Source: CAYWWY01 sp964580185
GTDB lineage: Bacteria; Thermotogota; Thermotogae; MWEM01
Length of the DNA stretch: 64,000 nucleotides
Direction: 5' to 3'
Assembly: GCA_964580185.1 (NCBI GenBank)
Contig: CAZOJQ010000009.1
Location: forward strand, 5,894 to 69,893
A program made the position numbers and the translations under genes. Below, in pieces: positions 8,315 to 16,404 of the stretch. Below the pieces are notes generated by a model. It did no database searches. It was not told where the DNA came from and saw nothing but the letters and a program-made list of their open reading frames with translations. The first letter of the stretch is position 1, and each line of letters starts with the position of its first letter.

Positions 8315-9793
8315 GTGCAATTGTTTCCCTGGATTCAGTTTGCTTGGACTTTTTTGATTCCAATCATACCCCGATTCGCTCGGGGAATGGGGATGGTTCA
8401 TGCCATTTCGCTTATGGGTTTTTCCGTTTTTCTCTGGACACAAGGCGTGGCAGAAAACCCCATTTATGTGGTTATGGGCGATTGGGATCTCTTCCGCGGC
8501 ATTCAGCTTGTTTTTGATCAAACGGCCATTCTCTTCATTGCCACGACCGGTCTGATCTATTTTTCGGTATTGATCTACTGCTGGAGACGGTATACCCAAT
8601 GGACCTTCTTTTTTCTCCTCAATATGATGATCGGTACGGTGATCAGCGTATTCTACTCATTAGACCTGTTCAATGCCTATGTATGTATGGAACTCTTCTC
8701 CCTTGTCGTTTATTTGCTTATATCCTTCTCCCGAAGGCGAAAGCAGCTTTGGGGGGGATTGAAATATTTGCTCCTGAGCGCTGTGGCGTTGAATCTATAC
8801 TTGGTTGGAGTAGCAATCCTTTATAATCAGACTGGTACCTTGAACCTTCTTGCGCTTCAGAATAGCGAAGGGATTCCCCGTATGGGGATTATGCTCATCG
8901 TTGGAGCCATTTTGGTGAAAACAGGGGTTTTCTTCTTCAGCATGTGGCTACCCAATGCGCATGGCGAAGCGGATGCGCCCGTATCCGCCCTCCTATCGGG
9001 ACTGGTCGTGAAAGCTGGGTATATCTTCCTTTTTCGGATCACCCAAGCACTTCCAGAGCCTTGGTTGATCGAGACCATCATCCATATCGGTTGGATGAGC
9101 GCGTTATTTGGTGGGGTGTTGGCCTTTGTCCAAACTGACATCAAATACCTTCTCGCTTTCTCCACCATGTCTCAGATGGGGTTTGCGCTATGTGGAATCA
9201 CATCCGCAGGGGTATCCTTCACCCTAAATCACGCTCTGCTGAAAGGGTCATGGTTTATGATGGCCGGTTTGATCCATGAGCGAACTGGGATGAGAAACTT
9301 GAACGACCTTAAGAGAGCGCGCAAACCATTCCACCCCCTCTTTCGTCTGTTTGTACTGGTCGGATTTCTGGGTGTGTGCGGGATTCCCCCTTTTGGGAAT
9401 ACAATATGCAAAGGAGTCATTGTTTATCATTTGCCCGAACCCATCCAATTCATCCTAATCGCATCATCAGTTCTTACGGTAGCCTATTTTTCGAAACTCC
9501 TATTTGCAGTCTTTCACAGCAAGCGGTCAGAAGGGGATGAGAAAAAATGGAACGTTCATGAATTCCTGCCTCCCCTCCTTTTGCCCTTTGCTGCGATCCT
9601 TGGACTGGGAATCCTAAACCAAGGAGACTGGCTTTCCTCGATTGGGATAACTGGAGCCGGGATCACTCTTTATGGGCTTTTGGGAAGAAAACTGGCGTTC
9701 GGATATCCCGAAAAGGCATTCCGACTCAACCGGATCCTCACACTGTACGTCGTTCTGATTGCCGGAATCGCCCTTATATGGACTCAGTATTGA
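8315..9793 (+). CDS. MrpD/NuoN-like proton-translocating antiporter subunit (second copy)
   Basis: A 492-aa paralogue of the preceding gene with the same conserved charges: glutamate in AYVCMELFSLVVYLLISF, lysines in LVKTGVFFFSMWLPNAHGEA and SGLVVKAGYIFLFRI, and QTDIKYLLAFSTMSQMGFAL. The start is uncertain. The GTG at 8315 has no ribosome site. In the same frame an ATT at 8288 sits five bases after GGAGGGGAGG and would overlap the previous stop by seven bases, giving 501 aa. Two MrpD-like subunits plus one MrpC-like suggest a proton or sodium channel module used by a larger complex encoded elsewhere; MrpA, B, E, F and G are not in the window. Confidence 0.83.
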   Translation: MQLFPWIQFAWTFLIPIIPRFARGMGMVHAISLMGFSVFLWTQGVAENPIYVVMGDWDLFRGIQLVFDQTAILFIATTGLIYFSVLIYCWRRYTQWTFFFLLNMMIGTVISVFYSLDLFNAYVCMELFSLVVYLLISFSRRRKQLWGGLKYLLLSAVALNLYLVGVAILYNQTGTLNLLALQNSEGIPRMGIMLIVGAILVKTGVFFFSMWLPNAHGEADAPVSALLSGLVVKAGYIFLFRITQALPEPWLIETIIHIGWMSALFGGVLAFVQTDIKYLLAFSTMSQMGFALCGITSAGVSFTLNHALLKGSWFMMAGLIHERTGMRNLNDLKRARKPFHPLFRLFVLVGFLGVCGIPPFGNTICKGVIVYHLPEPIQFILIASSVLTVAYFSKLLFAVFHSKRSEGDEKKWNVHEFLPPLLLPFAAILGLGILNQGDWLSSIGITGAGITLYGLLGRKLAFGYPEKAFRLNRILTLYVVLIAGIALIWTQY

Positions 9794-9833
9794 TCAGTAA
9801 AGGGATCGAATTTTTCTGTTCATCATCCTGTTG

Positions 9834-9862
9834 TTGATTTGTAATCCGAAAAAGCGTACAAT
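9834..9862 (+). promoter_or_regulatory. Sigma-70-type promoter for the decarboxylase gene
   Basis: TTGATT and TACAAT are separated by exactly 17 bp and lie about 37 bp upstream of the ATG at 9900. An AAGGAGGGA ribosome site follows. Confidence 0.6.
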
Positions 9863-9899
9863 CCACCTGCGATCAAGGGAATAAGGAGGGATCCCAACA

Positions 9900-11084
9900 A
9901 TGGAAATCACACCGGATGTCCGGTTGGCAGCAAAGGTTTTGAATACACCGTTTTTGCTATTGGATCTTGATATTCTGAAATCCAATTACCGCAAGCTCTT
10001 GGGCATAATTCCCAACCTTGAGATTTTTTACGCGGTTAAAGCCAACTCTCACATTCGCGTGCTGGAAACACTGCGTGATGCGGGGAGCAGTTTCGATCTC
10101 GCTTCGATCGGGGAAATCAGAAAACTCTTATCCTTGGGTGTGGATCCCCAACGAATGAGTTTTGGCAATACCATCAAACGGGAGGAAGATATCGGATTTG
10201 CGTTTGATCATGGGATTGAATATTATGCGATCGATGCGGAAATGGAAGTTGAGAAGGTCGCAAGAAACGCTCCTGGATCCAAAGTGTATGCGCGACTGCA
10301 TATGAGCTCAACTGACAGCGATTGGCCTTTATCCAAGAAGTTTGGGACAGATATCGACCATGTCCAAAGCATTCTGACATACTCGAAGACTCTTGGACTT
10401 GTTCCGTATGGCGTTAGCTTTCACGTGGGTTCGCAAACGTACAACAAGTTCAAGTGGAAAGAAGCGATTATGGAAGTTGCAGAAATCTTTTACTCCTTAA
10501 AAGAAAACCACGGGATCGAGCTATCCATGATCAATCTAGGAGGAGGAATGCCCATACGGCATGTACGCCCCATTCCTACGGTGGACGAAATCGGCACGAT
10601 CATTTCCGATTCCATCGCGAATTACTTCCAGGATGTGCCGAACTTGAGGATTTTTATCGAACCCGGACGCTCTATGGTGGGAGATACAGGCACCTTTGTC
10701 TCCAGTGTCTTGCTCCGTTCGCACAAACAGACCGAAGAATGGGTCTACATAGATGCGGGCGTCTTTCATGGCCTTATGGAGACGATCGAAGACTTCCGGT
10801 ACGAGATCGTTGTCGAGGGCAGGGAAGAGGAAGAAACAAAAATCTTTACATTGGCTGGACCGACGTGCGACAGCGTGGATAAGATGTACGACGAGGTGCC
10901 TCTACCGCAGAATACGACCTTGGGGGACATCATGTATATCAAAAACACAGGCGCGTACACTGCTGAGTACGGGAGCTACTTCAACGGAATTGAACCTCCG
11001 AAGGTTTACGTCCTTCAAGACATCATGTCCCAATTAGAAGAAGCCCGAGAAAAGGAAGGACAATCGACTGATACCGAACCCTGA
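9900..11084 (+). CDS. PLP-dependent ornithine/lysine/diaminopimelate decarboxylase (alanine-racemase fold)
   Basis: A 394-aa fold-type III decarboxylase. Visible motifs are the PLP-lysine YAVKANS, the His of FHVGSQ, the phosphate-binding INLGGGMP, EPGRSMVGDTG, GPTCDSVDKM (the Cys that reaches the partner active site) and the C-terminal GAYTAEYGSYFNG. Ornithine/lysine decarboxylases of polyamine synthesis and diaminopimelate decarboxylase share this fold. The short length and GPTCDS-type motif favour the ornithine/lysine group, but substrate is not settled. It forms a one-gene unit with its own promoter, converging on the nucleosidase-like gene with two bases between the stop codons. Confidence 0.85.
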   Translation: MEITPDVRLAAKVLNTPFLLLDLDILKSNYRKLLGIIPNLEIFYAVKANSHIRVLETLRDAGSSFDLASIGEIRKLLSLGVDPQRMSFGNTIKREEDIGFAFDHGIEYYAIDAEMEVEKVARNAPGSKVYARLHMSSTDSDWPLSKKFGTDIDHVQSILTYSKTLGLVPYGVSFHVGSQTYNKFKWKEAIMEVAEIFYSLKENHGIELSMINLGGGMPIRHVRPIPTVDEIGTIISDSIANYFQDVPNLRIFIEPGRSMVGDTGTFVSSVLLRSHKQTEEWVYIDAGVFHGLMETIEDFRYEIVVEGREEEETKIFTLAGPTCDSVDKMYDEVPLPQNTTLGDIMYIKNTGAYTAEYGSYFNGIEPPKVYVLQDIMSQLEEAREKEGQSTDTEP

Positions 11085-11086
11085 GG

Positions 11087-11758
11087 TCAATGAGCAAACG
11101 GTTCACTGACCATTATTCGTCGACATAAGAATTCGGAAACAATGGATGCGGGCAAACCTGCATATTCGTTGAACGCTTTTTCATCATCATCACAAGTCTT
11201 ATCATTGCAAAGATCCAACACAACCTTCAGAGACAGAAAGTGAGTTTGGTTCATTGCGCATACTTTGGCAACTGCGGCCGAATCCATGTCCAATCCAATC
11301 GCCTGGTATTTCTCCCACAGCTGGTCTCTTCTTGATTCTGATTGAACCAGTTCATCTCCGCTGATGATCTTTCCGACACGGAGTTTTGGGTACTCTTCCA
11401 AAAAAAGGAGGTGTTGGGGGGATGCTGGGAAAACCTGCTTTGCTTCTGGAAGCGGCATGACGCGATCGTATTCTTGAAACGCATTTCCGATGAGAACGGT
11501 ACCTATGGATAAAGAAGGATCCACTGCCCCTGCGCCTCCCACTAAGATCACGCAATTGGGAGCAAACTGGTCCAGAAGCTTCTGTGTGATGAATGCCGCT
11601 TCAACCTTTCCAACAATCCCCGAAGCAGATACGGCTTCATTCCTTCCAATGATCCCGCGGATGAGATTCCGGCCAAAAACCATACCTCGATCAAAGGGAA
11701 CCATTCTGCGATTGACAGGTTCGATCTCCGGTTCAAAAACACTTAGGATCAATACCAT
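11087..11758 (-). CDS. MTA/SAH nucleosidase-like (purine nucleoside phosphorylase superfamily) protein
   Basis: A 223-aa protein of the PNP/UDP superfamily. GIVGKVEAAFITQKLL, VGGAGAVDPSLSIGTVLIG and ISGDELVQS match the MTA/SAH nucleosidase fold, and a putative N-terminal catalytic acid is in FEPEIEPV. The usual VEMEA ribose-binding motif reads LDMDSA, so both glutamates are aspartates, and the general-acid SD dipeptide reads LD. Specificity (MTA/SAH, another nucleoside, or none) is therefore open. The start ATG has GAGGTG before it. It lies 28 bp downstream of tRNA-Arg(CCG) on the same strand and may share its transcript. Confidence 0.75.
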   Translation of the reverse strand: MVLILSVFEPEIEPVNRRMVPFDRGMVFGRNLIRGIIGRNEAVSASGIVGKVEAAFITQKLLDQFAPNCVILVGGAGAVDPSLSIGTVLIGNAFQEYDRVMPLPEAKQVFPASPQHLLFLEEYPKLRVGKIISGDELVQSESRRDQLWEKYQAIGLDMDSAAVAKVCAMNQTHFLSLKVVLDLCNDKTCDDDEKAFNEYAGLPASIVSEFLCRRIMVSEPFAH

Positions 11759-11786
11759 ATCATCACCTCAAATCCATACCCTTTAC

Positions 11787-11863
11787 TGGTGTGCCCGGTG
11801 GGATTTGAACCCACAATCTCCGGATCCGGAGTCCAGCGCTCTATCCAATTGAGCCACGGGCAC
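11787..11863 (-). tRNA. tRNA-Arg (anticodon CCG)
   Basis: A complete cloverleaf: acceptor GTGCCCG/CGGGCAC, D arm, anticodon stem CTGGA/TCCGG with loop CTCCGGA (anticodon CCG, reading CGG), T arm GTGGG-TTCAAAT-CCCAC, discriminator A and an encoded CCA. Its 5' 23 bases are also the last codons and stop of ruvX. Confidence 0.95.
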
Positions 11864-12326
11864 AGATGATAGTCTGTACAGGAATACCTAGGTTTGGATT
11901 GATGAGATAGGATTGAGCAATCTCCGCAGCGCTTAGCGCGTCTACCACCTTGCGTGCTTGTTTCTCGGTGCCTCCCATTTCTCGCGCTTTACGGATGCCA
12001 GCCTGAGTTGTCATTCGTTCGTCCACCATGAAAACCGGCAATCCAGTCCAATCAAGGACTTGTTGGGCAAAAGAAATCGCGTTCTGCGTGGAAGGGGTGT
12101 GCACCCCTTGCAAATTCAGAGGGAGTCCCAAGACAATTTGGTCTATTTTTCGTTCTCGAACCAAATCGAGAATGCGCTGTTTGATCTGTCGGTCATTGGG
12201 AATCGCTTTTCCAGGAATCACCATCTGTATTGCCGGATCCAGATACGCATATCCAATTCGTGCCGTACCGAAATCCAGAACAAGTGTCTTGATTCCTCGG
12301 GGTTGATCCTCACACTTGGAATCCAT
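11841..12326 (-). CDS. ruvX: Putative pre-16S rRNA nuclease / RuvX (YqgF) family
   Basis: A 161-aa RNase H-fold protein of the YqgF family, implicated in 16S rRNA 5' maturation and earlier proposed as a Holliday-junction resolvase. LDFGTARIGYAYLD, LGLPLNLQG, VDERMTT and the C-terminal DALSAAEIAQSYL are characteristic. The ATG at 12326 is used here; a TTG at 12356 is possible, and neither has a strong ribosome site. The start overlaps the DUF3343-like gene. The last residues (CARGSIG) and the TAG stop are encoded inside the tRNA-Arg gene, the stop lying in its D loop. Confidence 0.88.
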   Translation of the reverse strand: MDSKCEDQPRGIKTLVLDFGTARIGYAYLDPAIQMVIPGKAIPNDRQIKQRILDLVRERKIDQIVLGLPLNLQGVHTPSTQNAISFAQQVLDWTGLPVFMVDERMTTQAGIRKAREMGGTEKQARKVVDALSAAEIAQSYLINPNLGIPVQTIICARGSIG

Positions 12327-12588
12327 AGGATAAAACGCAATGCTCTCGGATTTCAACTTTTAACGGAACGATGCCATTGCTTTGAAACAACTGATCCGCT
12401 ATTGAAAGATCGCGATCTCGCAATGCGATGGATAACGAAGCTGCCGCTAGGACTTCTCTGGGCGTTGGAATCACTTTGGAAAAGATCGAAGCTTTCTGCA
12501 AAAGATCCAAAGATTCCATGGTTTGCTTGTAATCAACAAAAACAACCAGTACATTCAAGTCATCGGTTGAGTAAAAACGCTCCCTCAC
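12310..12588 (-). CDS. Small DUF3343-like protein
   Basis: About 92 aa. The core VFVDYKQTMESLDLLQKASI followed by KVIPTPREVLAAASLSIALR matches the short DUF3343 family (consensus PTPRE...CG.alr), of unknown biochemical role; members are often proposed to carry sulfur or selenium on a cysteine. That cysteine is missing here (ASLSIALR). The start is unsure: a GTG at 12588 lies 14 bases from AAGGAGG, while a TTG at 12600 is only two bases from it. The gene sits between recJ and ruvX, overlapping ruvX. Confidence 0.5.
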   Translation of the reverse strand: MRERFYSTDDLNVLVVFVDYKQTMESLDLLQKASIFSKVIPTPREVLAAASLSIALRDRDLSIADQLFQSNGIVPLKVEIREHCVLSYGFQV

Positions 12589-12607
12589 TGTGAAGTACAA
12601 CACCTCC

Positions 12608-15600
12608 TTATGAGTAGCACGAAAAAGGAAAACCCAATAAACCCAGAATCTCTTTCGGTGAGAACTCGTGAAACATATGGATGCTCTTCTGCAAGAATGC
12701 CCGATCCAAGGCGCCTTCCTGTAGGCGCACCAAGGAAGAAATCCGCTTTGGAAGGTTCGAACAACCCTTCTGGATACGGCCGTCGGAAGCAATCAGCTCC
12801 AAATCCGTGAATATCCGGTGATACACCTTCCAAAACTGCTGAGTGATATGGCCTTTTTGGATTAAGGAGTCCCGGACCTCTTCCAACGAAGAAACGCCGT
12901 TCGCACACACCAATTGTACCATATTTTCCACTTTTTTTTGATCGGGGAAGAGCATATCAAAGAAATCGATGGCGTTTCGGGATTGTTTCGTTTGGTAAAG
13001 CAAGTGAATGATGGGGGGTTTTTTGCTTCCTTGCAACAGACTGTTGATGGCATATATCTCAGTAGGGGATTGAGGACAATGATACAAGATGATGTCCGAT
13101 TCTTCGGGCAACTGCATATTCAGACCAAAATGGGGGGTAGTGATCAGAAGCCTGACTTTCCGTTCCGAAACGAGGTCTTCGATCTTCCTCCGTTGGGATC
13201 CGGAAAGCCTTGAATGGTAGAACACAACCTCACCATTATGAAACTGGCCAGAAAGCATCCGTCCTAGGCTTTTCGTAAGCTCAATCGATTTCTTCCCCGA
13301 ATTGACAAGCACCATGACCATGTGGCTCCCCATGACCATTTTTTGGATATACTCATCCTGTTGGACGCAGTCTCTTCGATCCACTATGCCTTTATGAGGG
13401 TTTTTGATATGTTCGACAACCACAGATTGGGGCTGAAACGTATCTGTAAACCAGTGTCCCAAGTTCGGAGATAGATGAGACCCTAGAAGAAATATTGGAT
13501 GCTTTTCCAGGTCAGAACGGGAATCAAATACCTGGCGCCAATGATTTGGAGCAAATTGTTCGGATGGCGCGAATTCAAAATCCATCAAGAATAGACACTG
13601 AAAGCCCGTTCGGAAATAATCGAAGTGGTCAGAGACCGTTGGGGATGTTGCAAAGGATATTGGAGGTGGAACTGATGGCAATGCGCTGAGCGAATTGAAA
13701 TATCCGCACACCCCTGGTTTGAACAATCGCTTCAAAGTTTCGTACCGATAGCTGAGAAAGAGGTTGGATGGAGCAATCGCCAGCATACGGTTCCCATTCT
13801 GAAGGATCTTTTCAGCAATATGGAGAAATATCTCTTCCTGGACTTTCAGGGTTCCAAAATAGGCGTGATGGCCCATACCTTGAATCATACTGCGTAACTT
13901 GGGATTTTTGGATAGAAACCGGCTTTCATTGACCTTTCCGGACGGTTCACATGCATTCGAACCTTCATGTGGGTTCGCCGAAAAATCTTGTTGGAGCAAA
14001 TCCGAAACAAACTTTTTGTCGGTTTCCTCTTCTCTTGTCGAAGGATCGATGTAGAGTCTTAGGTCTTTCATGAAGAATTGGATGTGTTTAACTCCATAAT
14101 GCCATTGAGATTTGATGGAACCGACTGTATCGGCTTTCAAAAGGGTCGGTTTGATATATCGGTAGTCTTCCATCTGATCGGCCATATGAAAGCCGATGAC
14201 ATCACAGATTGCCTCCCCCTGCCTCAAAAACATCCGGAGATGTTGCGCATTGTTCCCACTCAATTTGACCCGTTCGACCCCTGCCGAGACCACAGCAAAT
14301 ATTGGCTCCGGATTCCCCTGCCCATAAGGGAGAATTCTCTCTAGCATTCGAGATAACTGATCATCCAAATCTTTGATGGCAATTGCCGAATCGATCGAAA
14401 GACGCGATGTAAACCCGTCCCCACCATAAAGTGAGGTATACGCTTTGCACAACGCATTTTCCAACTCCTGGACCTTATCAGCCCTGATTGTGAACCCCGC
14501 AGCCATCGGATGGCCCCCGTATTCGGTAAAGACTGAACTGGCTTTCTGAAAGAGATCCATGATGTTGACCTGCTCGATACTCCGCGCGCTCCCTCTTCCA
14601 ACCCCTTCTGTTTCGTCAATGGAGATCATAAGGGTGGGTTTGTAGTACTTGGCCGTCATGCGAGACGATACGATACCGATCACGCCTGGATGCCATCCTT
14701 CTTTGGCGAGAACCAATATGGGTTGTTCTTGGAGTTCCGAGCGGCTTTTTATCATTCGTTCCGCTTCTCGATAAATCTTGTTCTCTATGGTCTGTCGCAA
14801 GGAATTTTGCTCATCCAGATACTTTGCCAATTTCAAGGACTCTTCTTCACTCTCGCTCAATAAAAGTTTCAATGAGGCGTATGCGCTCTCAAGACGGCCA
14901 ACAGCGTTCAATCTTGGCGCGATCTTATACCCGATGTCATATGTGCTCATGTTTTTGGGTTGCACACCCGAAAGTTCGATCAATCTCCGGATCCCAACAT
15001 GTTGATTGTGTTCGAAACTCTTCAGTCCTTTGGTAACAATCGTCCTGTTTTCATCCTGTAACGGGACGATATCTGCCACAGTTCCCAAAGTAACCAAATC
15101 GATATACTCCATAAGGTCAATGGGATGACCCATGGTGCGGATTAGCGCATCCATCACTTTGAATGCAACGCCCACCCCTGCCAGCCCTTTGAAAGGATAG
15201 GAATCGTCGGTTCGTTTTGGATTCACGATGGCAGAGGCGGAGGGTAGAGAACCTTGAACTTCATGATGATCGGTGATTAGTATCCGAAATTTTAGGAAAT
15301 TGGCATAGTCAATTTCTGCGTTTGAGGTAATGCCGCAGTCTACTGTCATGATATTCCGGATTCCTTGATGGAAAAGATCCATAATGGCTGCTTTGCTTAG
15401 CCCGTACCCTTCCTCCAAGCGAGAAGGAATGTAGTAACTGACGCGCCAGCCAAGACGGCGCAATACAGAATAAACCAATGCCGTAGCAGTAACTCCGTCT
15501 ACATCATAATCTCCATAAATGGCAATTGCTTCATCCTGTTTGCGAATCTTCAGCAAAAGATCCACCATGGGATTCATGTCTTTCAACAAGAAGGGATCGT

Positions 15601-15763
15601 GAAAGGGTTGGGTTTCCGGATGAAGAAAGGCATCAACATTTGCATCGATAGTTATGCCTCGGTTTACAAGGATTTTTGCGAGCAACAGAGGGATTTTGTG
15701 AGTTTCAGAGAGCTTTCTACAAAGCTCTATATCAGGATTTTGTATAATCCATTCGCATTTCAT
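12608..15763 (-). CDS. recJ: Single-stranded-DNA exonuclease RecJ fused to a degenerate SF2-helicase-like region
   Basis: 1051 aa, nearly twice the usual length. The N-terminal half is a full RecJ: DHH motifs YGDYDVDGVTATA, TVDCGI, ITDHHEV and GLAGVGVAFKV, then DHHA1 (WHPGVIGIVSSRM, GRGSARS) and an OB-fold region to about residue 570. The remaining 450 residues resemble a RecQ-type helicase: MIQGMGHHAYFGTLKVQEEI aligns with the start of domain 1, and FYHSRLSGSQRRKIEDL plus LITTPHFGLNMQLPEESD with motifs IV-V. Walker A is replaced by APSNLFLSYRYE, and motif VI (QxxGRxGR) by NSLLQGSKK, so ATPase activity is unlikely. The ATG at 15763 has an AAAGGAGAAGGAGAGG ribosome site. Role: 5'-3' ssDNA resection in recombination and repair. 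Confidence 0.88.
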   Translation of the reverse strand: MKCEWIIQNPDIELCRKLSETHKIPLLLAKILVNRGITIDANVDAFLHPETQPFHDPFLLKDMNPMVDLLLKIRKQDEAIAIYGDYDVDGVTATALVYSVLRRLGWRVSYYIPSRLEEGYGLSKAAIMDLFHQGIRNIMTVDCGITSNAEIDYANFLKFRILITDHHEVQGSLPSASAIVNPKRTDDSYPFKGLAGVGVAFKVMDALIRTMGHPIDLMEYIDLVTLGTVADIVPLQDENRTIVTKGLKSFEHNQHVGIRRLIELSGVQPKNMSTYDIGYKIAPRLNAVGRLESAYASLKLLLSESEEESLKLAKYLDEQNSLRQTIENKIYREAERMIKSRSELQEQPILVLAKEGWHPGVIGIVSSRMTAKYYKPTLMISIDETEGVGRGSARSIEQVNIMDLFQKASSVFTEYGGHPMAAGFTIRADKVQELENALCKAYTSLYGGDGFTSRLSIDSAIAIKDLDDQLSRMLERILPYGQGNPEPIFAVVSAGVERVKLSGNNAQHLRMFLRQGEAICDVIGFHMADQMEDYRYIKPTLLKADTVGSIKSQWHYGVKHIQFFMKDLRLYIDPSTREEETDKKFVSDLLQQDFSANPHEGSNACEPSGKVNESRFLSKNPKLRSMIQGMGHHAYFGTLKVQEEIFLHIAEKILQNGNRMLAIAPSNLFLSYRYETLKRLFKPGVCGYFNSLSALPSVPPPISFATSPTVSDHFDYFRTGFQCLFLMDFEFAPSEQFAPNHWRQVFDSRSDLEKHPIFLLGSHLSPNLGHWFTDTFQPQSVVVEHIKNPHKGIVDRRDCVQQDEYIQKMVMGSHMVMVLVNSGKKSIELTKSLGRMLSGQFHNGEVVFYHSRLSGSQRRKIEDLVSERKVRLLITTPHFGLNMQLPEESDIILYHCPQSPTEIYAINSLLQGSKKPPIIHLLYQTKQSRNAIDFFDMLFPDQKKVENMVQLVCANGVSSLEEVRDSLIQKGHITQQFWKVYHRIFTDLELIASDGRIQKGCSNLPKRISSLVRLQEGALDRAFLQKSIHMFHEFSPKEILGLLGFPFSCYS

Positions 15764-15795
15764 CCTCTCCTTCTCCTTTTTTGTTCTTTGGACCA

Positions 15796-15804
15796 ATTAT
15801 ACCA
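15796..15804 (-). promoter_or_regulatory. Extended -10 promoter element for the recJ transcript
   Basis: The minus strand reads TGGTATAAT, 33 bp upstream of the recJ ATG. The surrounding 12-mer TGTGGTATAATT is identical to that at the kinase promoter at 1697-1708. Confidence 0.5.
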
Positions 15805-15910
15805 CAAATGTACGAGCTTTAATCGCTGTTTTTTTGAGGATTGCTCCAATAGACAGATAGCAGTCCACTTAGATTTCGGAGCGGATCGTTCCATGAAGCA
15901 ATTCGATCCC

Positions 15911-15939
15911 TTGACTTATGGCGCTAAAGATGATACAAT
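15911..15939 (+). promoter_or_regulatory. Sigma-70-type promoter for rpsT
   Basis: TTGACT and TACAAT with a 17-bp spacer, 36 bp upstream of the rpsT start codon. Confidence 0.7.
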
Positions 15940-15974
15940 ACCCCGGAAAAGGAAAACCGCAAGGAGGAATTAGA

Positions 15975-16250
15975 GTGCCCAATCATCGTTCTGCCGTACA
16001 GCGTGTACGAAAATCCCGAATCGAGTATGAGCAAAACCGCTTCTATAAAACGCGGTACAAAAACCTACTCAAGCGATTGAGAAAAGCCATGGAAGAAGGA
16101 GATCAGGAAACGGTCCAGCAATATTTGCCCCAAGCGATCTCTGCTATTGACAAAGCGGCAAAGGCAGGCGCAATCCATCGTAATCAAGCTGCTCGTCGCA
16201 AGTCACGCCTGATGAAAAAGGCGAATGAATTTGCACAGCCTCAATCCTAA
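15975..16250 (+). CDS. rpsT: 30S ribosomal protein S20
   Basis: A 91-aa, highly basic, helical protein that binds 16S rRNA in the small subunit. The N-terminal PNHRSAVQRVRKS and the C-terminal AGAIHRNQAARRKSRLMKKAN are diagnostic for S20. The start is GTG at 15975, nine bases after AAGGAGG; earlier in-frame codons lie inside the promoter. It is monocistronic, with its own promoter and a strong terminator. Confidence 0.95.
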   Translation: MPNHRSAVQRVRKSRIEYEQNRFYKTRYKNLLKRLRKAMEEGDQETVQQYLPQAISAIDKAAKAGAIHRNQAARRKSRLMKKANEFAQPQS

Positions 16251-16285
16251 GGATTGATTTTGCCCCATTAATCGGGAAACCCAAC

Positions 16286-16316
16286 AGCCCCCTGGAATCC
16301 GGGGGGCTTTTTTTCT
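16286..16316 (+). terminator. Rho-independent terminator after rpsT
   Basis: AGCCCCC pairs with GGGGGGCT around an eight-base loop, followed by a run of T. It separates rpsT from the atpD promoter. Confidence 0.9.
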
Positions 16317-16323
16317 TTGAACC

Positions 16324-16352
16324 TTGTTACAAACCCGGATTTGTGGTATACT
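16324..16352 (+). promoter_or_regulatory. Promoter for the atpD-atpC unit
   Basis: TTGTTA and TATACT at 17-bp spacing, with a TGG extension before the -10, 52 bp ahead of the atpD ATG and just after the rpsT terminator. It shows that the atpDC transcript begins here rather than continuing from other atp genes. Confidence 0.7.
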
Positions 16353-16404
16353 AATCCCAGAATTGAAGATCCAGGAAACTGGTGATATCAAGGGAGGTAC
16401 AGGT

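Noticed and set aside
15599..15973. Plus-strand open frame of 124 codons opposite the recJ start
   Set aside because: It overlaps the recJ N-terminus antisense and the rpsT promoter, and shows no family features.
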